Assembly: GCF_028453695.1 (NCBI RefSeq)
Contig: NC_135777.1
Span: forward strand, 21,352,796-21,416,795
Direction of reading: 5' to 3'
DNA length: 64,000 nt
DNA from: Augochlora pura
Lineage: Eukaryota; Arthropoda; Insecta; Hymenoptera; Halictidae
Shown here in pieces: positions 1 to 11,100 of this stretch. Under the pieces are notes generated by a model. That model did not search any database, was not told the origin of the DNA, and worked only from the letters and a program-made list of their open reading frames with translations. The position numbers and the translations under genes are program-made. Numbering within the stretch: position 1 is the stretch's first letter; every line of letters starts with the position of its first letter.

Positions 1-108
1 GTAAAGCACACGATCGACCGGCAACGGGACAGACACCATGAAGTGATACACGCGTTGGAGCACACCAAGTGCGGATGCGTCGACAAGAAATTGATCAAGT
101 TTGACTGA
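1..108 (+). CDS. 3' terminal exon of a PDGF/VEGF-like growth factor (partial)
   Basis: The frame is open from base 1 to a TGA at 106-108 and encodes 35 residues ending in a basic segment, then EHTKCGC and VDKKLIKFD. The pattern of a hydrophobic strand, a His-rich turn and a closing C-x-C resembles the last strand of PDGF/VEGF cystine-knot domains (compare the HNKCEC end of VEGF). In insects this would be a Pvf-type secreted ligand for the Pvr receptor tyrosine kinase. The gene enters from the left edge, so signal peptide, remaining cysteines and exon structure are not visible. With only 35 residues, another cystine-knot family is possible. It converges tail to tail on DNAAF4. Confidence 0.5.
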   Translation, partial: VKHTIDRQRDRHHEVIHALEHTKCGCVDKKLIKFD

Positions 109-287
109 TCCAATCGGACCGGTGTTGTAAAGTAGTTGCGATTAGTCTGTTGTTCGTGTACAAATAGTAGCGTTTTAGTTAGCAATAAGGCGATTTAAAT
201 ATAAGACAAGTTCCTCGGTTTAACACCTTTCAGGACTCCCGACTGTGATATTTTACTAACGTATTATATTGTTCTGTTTAATATATA

Positions 288-293
288 AATAAA
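288..293 (+). terminator. Poly(A) signal AATAAA of the growth-factor gene
   Basis: A canonical AATAAA lies 180 nt after the stop codon at 106-108, in AT-rich DNA. It is the first good signal downstream of that gene. Confidence 0.55.
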
Positions 294-322
294 CGGTCAA
301 CGTTTCTTGGACAACGTTGTAT

Positions 323-328
323 TTTATT
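323..328 (-). terminator. Poly(A) signal AATAAA of DNAAF4
   Basis: TTTATT on the + strand reads AATAAA on the minus strand, 64 nt past the DNAAF4 stop codon at 392. It faces the growth-factor signal at 288-293, so the two mature 3' ends probably meet or overlap. Confidence 0.55.
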
Positions 329-391
329 CTTCGTTCAGACCGCACTAAAGGCTGTTGGAGGACAACGGCAATTGGTCATTGGTCTTGGACA

Positions 392-2571
392 TTAATCCTT
401 CAGGTCGAAATACTGTTTCGCAGCTAGAACGTCGCGCTTTATGCTCTCATTGTCCGGTGCCAATTTCAGAGCAGCTTCCAGCTCGGGAATTCCGTGCTGA
501 GGCGAGGACAATTTACAAAGAGCCGCGCCTCGTCGAGCGTGACACCTGGCTCGAGACTCGCGATTGTTCTCGCATTTCGGCTCCATTAGTTCCAGCGCCT
601 ACGAATGAAAAATGTGACGGTAAACGAGTTCAAAGAAAGAAAGCGCGAGGTGTTTTTAAATTCATTAACCCTTCGACCGCGTTATTCGAGTCTGTAATGA
701 TCCATACGGTTACAAAAAGCTCCGCTGTACGGAAGTTAAAAAGTTATTAATTCTCTTGTAGCGATAATCGTTCGTTTACTTTTGAACAGTCTTCTATGCA
801 TCTGCAGTAATTCCCCAACGCGTATTGCGCTGCCGACCGGTTCACAAACAGTGACGCTAGCTTATCGCTGATCTTGATGCCGTAACTATAAGCGCTAATT
901 GCAGCCATGTAGTTCCCGACTTTAAAAAATTCGCTGAAATAATATGTAAACAGACTCGTTAATATAGACAGACCTTATGGCGATATCACTCGACAAAAGT
1001 ACTTGCAATTTCATAATGCCAATTAAGTCTAGTATTACAAAATTTGTGCAATGTTAGTTAAAGAGAAGGGACGTACTCTCCTTTATCCTTCAGCCATTGT
1101 GGATCCCGCTCTTCCGGCCGCAGGTCTGCAGAGTCGAATCCTATTTTGCGTCTCGCTTCCGCTTGTTTTTCTAGCCACTACAATCAAGGAAATTTGTTTA
1201 AAAAAAAATATCCTTACATTGCTGTACACAGAATAATAGTTTCGAAAACGGATACTTCTTGTTCCTCAAGATGGGAGCTTTCCCTAGCGGGAGTAGGGAA
1301 CTTCCGGTCTGAGAAAGTGACGTTGATAGTCCCCTTTTTCCGCGGCAATGGGATCGACTTTGACGGATCATCAAATATACTGTCTTTTCTTACAAGCCTG
1401 CCATTTATCGCAGCTTTCACGGATTCCCATCCCGGTCTCGATTTGTTCTTTTTATGCAGTTTTTTCTTGCTTGTTCCTTTGACGAATCCATGCAGTTTAG
1501 ATTGATCATTGGTTCCGGAGCCTTCTGAGCTGCTTGAATCATCCGAAGTATCGTAAATGCTTTTCTCATTGTTCCTCTTCTGTTCGAGTATATCTTCATT
1601 ATCCTCTTTCAATTTAATGAGCTTCCTATTCAGTTCGATTTCCTCGTTCTCGTTCGAATGACTCAACGCTTCTTTCGGTTTCGGTATTTCGTCTTCGAGT
1701 ATTTCGGTAATTCTGGGGGTGCCTAATATTTCGTCGTCGGTTAATGCTCGAGATTTTAATTTATTGCTGTCGTCTCGGAACCATGTTAGGGGTGCCCTTT
1801 TGGTAAATCAACGTGTCAGAGCTATTACTTTAAAGAATAGTCATTAAAAGTAAAATCTTTGCATAATTACTTGTAAGCCTTTCTATTCTCCTGCACTTCG
1901 CCGCCCAGTTCCGGTAAAAATGGCAACTCGGCCATCGATCTCCAATCTTCCAAGTCACGCATGGCTTCTTTCCGGTGAGCATTTTTTATCGCGTCAATTT
2001 TATTCAACGTGACCGTGTTTATGTTAATCTGTTCTTTAACTGCCTCTCTTTGCAAGTATTGACGCTTTTCTGAGAGAGATAGCGCGGTTATAAATACTTT
2101 ATTATTTATAAATAGGCATGCAATAGCGCAATGTTATAAATATGTACCCTTTTTCATCTTCTCGAGCTCTTCGGCCTTCGTTTGTGCACGTTCCAAAGCT
2201 CGATTTCGATATCTTCTTTTCGTATCTTTGTCTATGTTTTCTACTTCGAGGGAGGGCCATTCTAGGGTAACCTCCGTTTTCTGTAACGATAGAATCGCTT
2301 CTTGATTCGTAATAATGCATTTACTTCCCTCTTCGACAACATCGGACCAGAGAAATAGTTCCAATATGAAGGGTGGGAAACTGACCTGTTTGAAGATGTT
2401 ATGCTATTTTATCTTATACAGTGAAAATGTTTTTGCGATATCCAGTACCTTCACGTAATTATCAACCACGAACACGTCCACATTTGTTGGATTACCTCTC
2501 AAAGGTATATTTAAGGTTACCAATTCTGATGTCTGTCTCCATGTGTAATCTTTAATAACTATAGCTGGCAT
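392..2571 (-). CDS. DNAAF4: Dynein axonemal assembly factor 4 (DYX1C1 homolog), complete
   Basis: A cytoplasmic co-chaperone of the HSP90/R2TP type that helps pre-assemble axonemal dynein arms. Reconstructed coding exons (minus strand, 5' to 3') are 2571-2449, 2385-2148, 2069-1871, 1796-1256, 1177-1077, 933-780 and 598-392. They sum to 1563 nt (520 aa); all joins are GT-AG and phase-consistent. The protein starts [11 protein letters not shown] and continues into a CS/p23 domain (about residues 1-85, with [18 protein letters not shown] and [11 protein letters not shown]). A charged coiled-coil linker follows. The conserved block [14 protein letters not shown] is next, then [10 protein letters not shown] and WLKDKGDEFFK, leading into C-terminal TPRs. 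It ends [10 protein letters not shown]. At 520 aa it is longer than human DYX1C1 (about 420) because the acidic Ser-rich linker is expanded. Expression is expected in mechanosensory neurons and sperm precursors. Confidence 0.92.
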
Positions 2572-5142
2572 TGCCTTCTTTATTAGTAGAACAAATTGAA
2601 ATAATTAACTGTTACAGTAACCTACGCGACCGTCATCAGTAGTGGCTTCCTGTTGATGGTATTGTTACCGCGGTGTTCGAGAATCTATCGATCAAACAAT
2701 TTTCGATCTGTAATTTATGATAAAATTAAAGAAAGTTCGGAAAAATATACAACAGTATACAAAATTATACTATTTAGGATCTGTATTTTAGACACATGTA
2801 TACTTTACATTACAATTTCATCTTAATTTGTAAATATATTAGGTAAAAAATCAACAGACTATGAATATATTGTATGAATTACTTTTAATTAAAACGTTTA
2901 AAGAGTATTTGTTGACAATACTTTTTCATAGACAATATTAAAAAGCTGCCGTTCACGCAACTCCCACATTCCGTATTTATGCATGGAACCATAAATTTAT
3001 CTCCTTCTCGTGAGCAATAATTTAAAATGATCGTCAAAAAACGTATGAAAGAACATTTAGATGCTATGCAGCTCCACAGAGATGTATAGGTTTTGGTTCT
3101 TGGGCTAGACTATTACTTTTGGACAAGTGTTTATATCATCGTTAATTCGCATTACCTAAGCCATTCGTTGAAAATCAACTACAAACTTATCGTAAATCAG
3201 TCGGTTTTTATCAAATGTCTGCTCCTAGAAAAATTGCAATACTATTCATAAACGAATTGCAGGACGTTCTGATCTCGAAGGATTATTTTTGTTTCACTCA
3301 ATAAACATACGCACGCATCCAAAAACGAATTTTTTTGATTACCCTGAGACGCAAAATTGTTTTTCTTTTTGATGAAACTTTTGTTTTTCTTCTTTTTCTC
3401 TCACTCTCTCCGTTTTGTTCAGTTCCTACATTTCGTTGTACGTAACAACAGAAACAACAAGTATTAAATGTTTTTTTTCAATATATCGTGATATACGAAG
3501 TACGGTTTAAAAACTGGAGGACCTTTGATAAACGCTTAAGTTAGGAAATGAAAAACTATTTTCTATAAAGATATTATGACACTATAGTTATGCCTCTTAC
3601 ACGCCTTACACATACTCAGTTTTTTCGTAGATTACAGTATTATTAATCGTTCCATTGTGTGTATTATGTACATTGTGTGTACCAATGCCAAATACTTTGC
3701 TCCTACGATGGTTTCGTGCGCAAAGGAAACTTTTTTGTTAAAGAGAGTGTTGAGACGCTTGAAACAGTACAAAGAGACAACAAAGTAGTTAACATTGTAC
3801 AATTACGTTTAACATTATCATAAATAAGTATACGTACAATAAGGTACGTTGTCTACATAATATCCAAGCGAGACCAGTGATTATTATTCCCGAATGAATA
3901 TTCAGTACGTGTTCTCGTTTGGTTAGTGGTTTTTTTTATCAACATACATTATAATATCCACGCATATATGGGGATCCCGCTCGACACATTGTAGCTTCCG
4001 CAGTACGCCATACCACTAATCGTGTGTTAATAAAGATTAAAACTACGAAGTCGCATGGAATGTCTAAAGTAAAGAACGCTAAAGAAGTTCATCACATAAG
4101 TTAAAAATTATCGTCGCAATAAAACCGACGTTGTGCGGATACACTAGTACTTCGTTCGCGTAGTATAAATTTCGCAGGATTAAAAAATAGAACGAATGTC
4201 TAATACAAACATTAAAAATGGTGGCAACGTGATCTTGCTAATACTTTATTTAGATATCGATTTGAAAAAGAAATGCAATCAAGTGACTGGACGTTCTGAA
4301 ACGTACCGAACGAATTTTCGATGGAATAAATACAGATGAATAGTTACTTTGTATGTCGATCAATCTACAAATGGGAGATTTTTATAACATCTATCTTATT
4401 GACAAATTACAAATTCGTTGATAGTTCAATGATGTACATAGTAAATTCATTTTTTTAAAAGGATGAAATATATTAAAACTATAAGTCCACTACCGTTTCG
4501 TGAAATAGATTATGAAAGACCGTCATTACACAATCAAATCGATAGTAAAAATAAATACAGAGACAACATATTCTATTCTATTAACGTGAAACTTGTATCG
4601 CCTACGAAATACGTACTTAAAATTATTTAAAAAAGAAAAGAAACTCTAGACAATCGAAGGTTTATTACAATTTATCTAAATGGCTTGAATAGTTTTTACA
4701 TACATATCACGTGAATACGTCTGGCATTGTAGGCATGCATGCATAATCATACATGCTCTCTCTTCCTTAAATTGTATTCATTGTTGCTTCATAAATAATA
4801 ATTAATACAAATAATACAAAATCAATGAAGCAACACGAACACAAAAGACATATATATCTATATAAATAAATGCAAAAATTAAGAAGTTACGAAAACTTAA
4901 TAGTCGTGTATAAATAATCAAAGTTCAAGATTTCGGATAACTAAAAATCCGAACAAGTATATTTACTTCATTCCGACTGCTTAATCGCGCTAATAAAATT
5001 AAATACAAGACGGAAGAATCGTGAATACATACACTACGAACATCATTGGAATATCGTACACAAGATTTCCATATGTCACCGACTCATTGTGCAATGTTAA
5101 TGCATTTCATAATGGGCATAAGTACATAATTATACGCACAAA
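2572..5142. other. AT-rich spacer: DNAAF4 promoter and probable spinophilin 3' UTR
   Basis: No coding exon is visible on either strand. The right part probably contains the spinophilin 3' UTR: minus-strand AATAAA signals occur at 4666-4661 and 4250-4245, giving 3' UTRs of roughly 0.5 or 0.9 kb. The left end is the DNAAF4 upstream region. There a DRE-like TATCGAT lies at 2686-2692, in addition to the palindrome at 2611-2621. The rest is AT-rich without recognisable repeats. Confidence 0.5.
2611..2621. promoter_or_regulatory. Palindromic RFX half-site pair (X-box-like) upstream of DNAAF4
   Basis: A perfect 11-bp palindrome, GTTACAGTAAC, lies 40 bp upstream of the DNAAF4 ATG. It contains both RFX half-sites (GTTAC/GTAAC) with shorter spacing than the X-box consensus GTNRCC-N(0-3)-RGYAAC. 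RFX control of ciliary genes is well established; function of this compressed site is inferred. Confidence 0.3.
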
Positions 5143-8100
5143 CTATTTCTTTCTGGCAGCCTTCTCTGCTTTTCGTCGCATCCGTTCCATTTCTTTCCTT
5201 TCCTTACGTTCACGCTCCGCCTGTGACCTAAGTTCTTTCAATTTTCGTTTCAAGTGAGATTTCTCTTCTCCGTAAATACCGAATGCTTTCAGGTCGCGAG
5301 TCTCTAATCGTAGAAGATTTCCGCCGTTGATACCAGTTTCCAGGAAGCGCGGCGCATACCGCTCCAGACCGATTCCAGTTAACCATTGGCACACCTAAAT
5401 ATTGAATATAAATAATTACAAAACAATTGTTTACGAATGTAAGGCATTTTAAGCGGTCACACACTTACTTGTTCCTTGGACCAATCGCCAACTGGGGCAT
5501 TTTGCCAGAAGTGAGATTTCTTGTCACCTAAACCAAAGTCGCTTGGATGAGGAGGTAACCAAACTTCGCTCGCATCTAGATTTGCAACGTTGTTCGCACA
5601 AATAACACATTTGGTTATGATGAAGGGAAATTCATTAATATACGTATAGTAAAAAGATTTGTTTAGCGATTAAAATATGTTATGTTCCTATTACCTGTCT
5701 TCGAGGGGCTAGGATCAACAGCAGGCGGGCTCACTGACCCACCAGATGACAAACTGGAAGGTGAACTACCCGGATGATGCCAAGGAGTACCACCGCTCCC
5801 CATTACATTCGATGAAGGAGTAGTAACTTTCTTCACTGTAATGATAAATAATTAATCAGAATGAAACTCCACCATTTAGCTCGTCTATTGTTAAATACGT
5901 TACCTCTTTGATTGGCCTCGTTAACAGCCTGTCTTATTTCTTCCACTAAATGATGGGTCACCAAAGTCGGATCATTATTGTGCGGATTATTTAAATCACT
6001 AAAGTCTCCGGAACTCTCCCTCGAAGAAGACATATCGTTTCCGCCAAGCCGTCTTTCCCTCTCTGCGAGGACTTGCTTTAATTGTTCCGCTAAGGACGCC
6101 GGTGGTCCAGTTAAATCTACGCAGAAATAATGATTATTCGATATCCAATGTATCACATACATTGTGTTTAGATAAAGAAAAATAAAGTACTTTTCTGAGA
6201 CTGCGGCCAACTTTGCTCCGTCATAGCACGGACTTGTGAGCTAATCGTACTATGCTGTCGAATCGCCGTAGGATGCGTGGGTTCCATATGCTTACTCTTC
6301 AACGAACTAATCGAAGAACTACTGGAATAGGAACTCAAGTTTGATTGCTTCGACGTCAAGTCATTTGGCGATCTACTACTAGCGTCTTGAGATAGGAGTT
6401 TGGAAGAAGAATCCTCGTCTGTATTGTCTCCTGACTCGTCCAAACCGTAATCCTGAAGAATTGATAGGATGAAGTAAATGTTTGCATCCCCCTCTTGAAC
6501 AAACAATTTTGAATTATATGTACATACAGAGCTGCTATTGCTAAGGCCACCGGATCGTTTAGGAAGCTGCCGGTTCGCTAAACCTCCTCTGCTAGCAAGC
6601 TCGGCCTTACTTTTCCCTGCAGAGTTATCGAGAAGTCGATGTGCTGGTACGGCTCTATCTAATTCCTCTTTGACTGGTAACGGAAGTGGCAATTTTCTCT
6701 CCACCGTTGCTGTCTTGTCCCCATCGTCCGGACTACTAAGATCCGATGTCTCTGTGTCCGAGAGCTGGCAACTAGTAGACGAAGATGGTGGCGGTAATTG
6801 ACGTCGAGATAATTGCGGTGTCACAATTCTAGCCGTTGTACCATCGTATGGCAATCTCACTGGCAAACCGAATCTTCTCTGAGTCTCGGTTAATTCTACT
6901 TCCAATGTGATTACCTGAGGGAAATTTATAAAGATCCTCAACATCATCATAGATTATGTTTCATTCTTATGTTAGTTATTAATAGTAGCAGCTGGCGTAC
7001 CCTATCCTTCAAACTCTTCACAAGAGCATTGTACTCCGTATCCTTCTCTTGCAACAACTGTTGGTAGAATTCGTCTCGGGATGCAATGTCTGCGCGTAGA
7101 TCACGTGCTGCTCTTCTTGCTCTCGCGTACTTCTGTTGGAAAGCAGCATTCTGCGCTGTCGCCTGAGCCAACATTTCTCTTGCTGTCGCCAAATCCTGTC
7201 TGGCAGTGCCTAAAGCTCTCTCAGATTCATGGAGTCGCAGACCGGATTCACGTAATTTCGCTGCATATTCATCTCTACCTGCCCCGCTGTTTTCCAAGTC
7301 TACAAGCTACGAATGGAAAGTATAAGGTGTAATTGATTGCGACACAAGACAAACAAGATTCAATACACTTCGTAAGAATGGTATGGAAAGCATATGCATG
7401 ATTTCATGGATAAAAGCGTGCAATGTAGAAACACATAAAATAGCATTGCGAAAAATCTGATGTGTTTACCTTAGCTTTCAGCTTTTCCACCTCTCCGTCT
7501 GCTAATGCTAGTTTATACTGACTCTGCAAGCAGCGAACAACGAACACAGTGCATAAGCAAAACCAAAAATATATTTACTTCTATGATCTCCTATGAGGAT
7601 GTGCTGAGATGTGTACACAAAGTGGCGGTATAACATAGTATGCATATATACATTTATATACAATACTGTGTGTGTAGTGTATAGTTCTTTACTTCTTACA
7701 CTTTATCATAAAAGATGTAGATATAAAACGCTAGATATGCTTCGTGCAGTAATAAAATAATGCAAAAGTGCGCTATACTGATTATCAAAAAAAAACTAAT
7801 TTGAAATAACATCACATGTTTCTTTACACTACAAGAGAAACTACTTCATGATAAGTAATGAGACCACGTCATGTATTTCTCATTAATTATACAGTCAAGA
7901 ATAATAACAACATCGTCTATGTATACTAACACGTTCCTTATCATCTTTCTGATAGAAAAAGATTGAATTACCTCTTGTAAAAGTAGTCTCAAGCTATCTA
8001 CATCACTCTGCGTGGTAGGTGTATGCGGTGGCAACGATGAACTAATGATAGGAGATCTACTCCGACCAGAAGCTGATAAATAACTTTCAATAGGACTTTG

Positions 8101-11100
8101 GGGAGGCTCCCCATCGGAACACGATGACATGGCCGGAGATCCTGGTATCGCACCCATGCCTCCAACACACATCTCTTCCCCAGATCGTTGACCGTCAGGC
8201 GAGGCATCCGAGAAATTCAGTTTCCTATAGCAACAACAGAGGTATCCGTGTGAAAACATTTTACACGTCTGTAGCAACATAAACAGTTTTTAGGACTTTT
8301 AGTTCCCCTCAGTACCTCAAGAGACTTCGTGTCATCATTAAGGTGGCCATAAGTTGTCGTCATAGACATTGGCGAGCAAGGATAAACCATCATTGGGAAT
8401 TTACTTTAAAAAAAAAGATCGTGTAGAAAGTCAGCTAATCAATACCTAGCAGAGTTAGCTTGTTGCTGTTGTTCCCTTTCCTTATCCGCCTGAAGACTTT
8501 GTTGTATTAGCATAGCTACTTCAGAGTTCGGGTCGCGTTCTCTGCCGATCACGAAGCGCACAAGACCTGAAGTATTTCGAAGAACACTGGCTGCATAAGC
8601 TTGTGTAACCCCGACTAAAGATTTTCCGTCCACTTCAACAATTTGATCGTTTACTTGTATTCTCCCTTCTCGTGCGGCTGCCCCTTTCTCGGTGATGGTC
8701 TTTACGAATATACCCAATTTTTCAAGCCCTGCATCCGCACCAACACCCATTCCAATAATACTCAAACCGAGACCCTCGGGTCCCTTCATCAGCTCTACCG
8801 GAAATACCTGGAAACATATTTATTTATCATCATATAGGAATTTTCGATGAAACCCATGTATTCTAAATATGTTTTACAAGCACCTCCATCTTTTCCACCC
8901 GTTTCTCAAGTTCATACTCTGCACTCGCAGCAACGGGATCCACATCTTCGTTATGACGATCATACTCATTCACCGAATGAGTAGAATAAACTCTCATTGG
9001 CCCCGTATCGAATGTAACTTTAGTCATTTTCTTGACCGGTATATTTGCTGGATAATCCTCCTTTTCCTCATCCGACTCCGGTAACCCAGCGACTTCCATC
9101 CAAAAGTGGCCATCCTCAAAGTAATGCACTCCATTCTCCACCAACACCTGAATGATTATTAATACGTTTAATTTATTATTATTATATTTTCATCATTACT
9201 ATTGTTACAAATAGATTGCGGAGCTTTATGCTATATTGTTATTTTTATTTTAACTGTAAGAAACTTTTCAGTCAAGTACTAAATGCACATAAAAATCCAT
9301 GGTCCAATTATCACCATGATCTTACAATTTTGCCTGGCATTGGCGGCATGTACTCATCTTGATGTTCAGTCTCTGTATCATCATTAGTCTCATGAGTATC
9401 GTTTAAACTGCTAACTGAACCAAGAAGACCACTTTCGCTTCCGGTTACAGAACCCACTTGACTCTCCGTCAACGAGTCTATGGTTAAATCGCTACGTGAT
9501 CTATGGGATAAACTAAAAACAACAAATATTTCATTATTGTTGAAAGTAAACAATTTTCTGTTTTGCATATATCGGCACTGAACGGCCTCGTTTGCGCTCA
9601 ATGAACTAATTAGAAATAAGGTTATAGCGCAAGCCGCAAAATATTGATATAAAGTGAAAATAAAAACATAAAAGACCAAACGGATTCACCTATAATCATT
9701 AGTGATGCTATTAATAAGACTGGTATCTGGAGCAGACAAGACATCGGAGAGCCAATCTGGGGTATTATCTTGATCCTCCCTCTCCCTCTCTTTATCCAGC
9801 TCTTTGTTCTTATCAATAGAATTTCCATCGTTTATAGCCTCTGCACTCACGGTGGGTGACAGCAGTCTTGCTATTTCTTGTGCTTCCTCATCCGATAATA
9901 AAGCCGATCCTTGTCTAATTGATTATTCATACGATTCAGTCTTGCTCTCTCACATTTTAATAACATGATCAATGAAATCAACTTTCAGCCATAAAATAAC
10001 AATCAATCTTACCTTATTTTTTTCTCTAGGATGCTGTGGCCCCAATAGGTAACGAGATTGTTGGAAATCGCATTGAAATAAATATGAATAGTAGAAAATA
10101 TTAGAATTCAAATGAAAGAAAAGAAAAGCTATTAAGCTTGTCGCAAGTTGCTATAAAATTATTTGCTATGAAACTGGAATATCAATTTCATATAAAAAAT
10201 GTTTTATATTGAAATAGATACATCCTATATATTTTTAATTTATAGATATTAAAATAACTTATATTTCTGAGTTTCATGATTTAAGAGCTTACCGAGAACT
10301 CAGCAGGTTTTCTGCTTCGTCGGCAGTCATGGTGTCCGGTGTTACGGTAACTGCTTGGTTCAAATTAGTTTTAGACGGAATATCCATCACACTCTTCGCA
10401 GTATTTTGTTCGTTAATGTGTTGCGTGTCCATTGGTACGTATTCCAAATTTGTGATGGTCTTAGTGTCGCTTGAATCGCTATCTTCGTGGAGACTACTTT
10501 CCGTTGCAACGTGTTCAACAACTTGCTTTTTATCCGTATGTTGTTGAGGTATAATAGCAGGGGATGAGCTTTGAGATACATTGAGTTGTTGTGTCGAATT
10601 TATAGAGTTACTTTCTTGCAATCGTAATTTAGCTAATTCAGCCTTAAGTTTCTCCTGTTCCCACGTCGTCTGAGGTTGATCCGATTCCTCCGCCGTTTTA
10701 TTTAAAACAGAGCTTACTATCTGGGAATTGGATTTGGATGGCGGTGCTGTATTTCCTGCTAGCGTTACATATTCCTTTTGGCTGGCAGGCTTTGAATTTA
10801 CTTTAGGGGCGTTCACGTGATACGCAGTCTCATCCAATTCTGTTTCTTTATTAACAGGCTTCTCCAATAGATTATCAGTATTGTGAAGATTTGTGATTGA
10901 TGAGCTTTGACTTGTATTTAAAATGGCTTTGTCGGTTTGATCCTTATTATCGACCTCCGCGAAACTCGATCGTTTGCCAGACACTTCCTCCTTGTTCTTT
11001 GCTATCTTTTCTCGCATAGAAATTTTAATTTGATCATTTTTGGCATTCGAAACGATCTTTTGGCATATTGTCTCGGCAAACGCATGCTTCTCATTAATGA

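Noticed and set aside
355..750. A 131-codon + strand open frame
   Set aside because: It is antisense to the last DNAAF4 exon and intron, which have strong family similarity on the minus strand.
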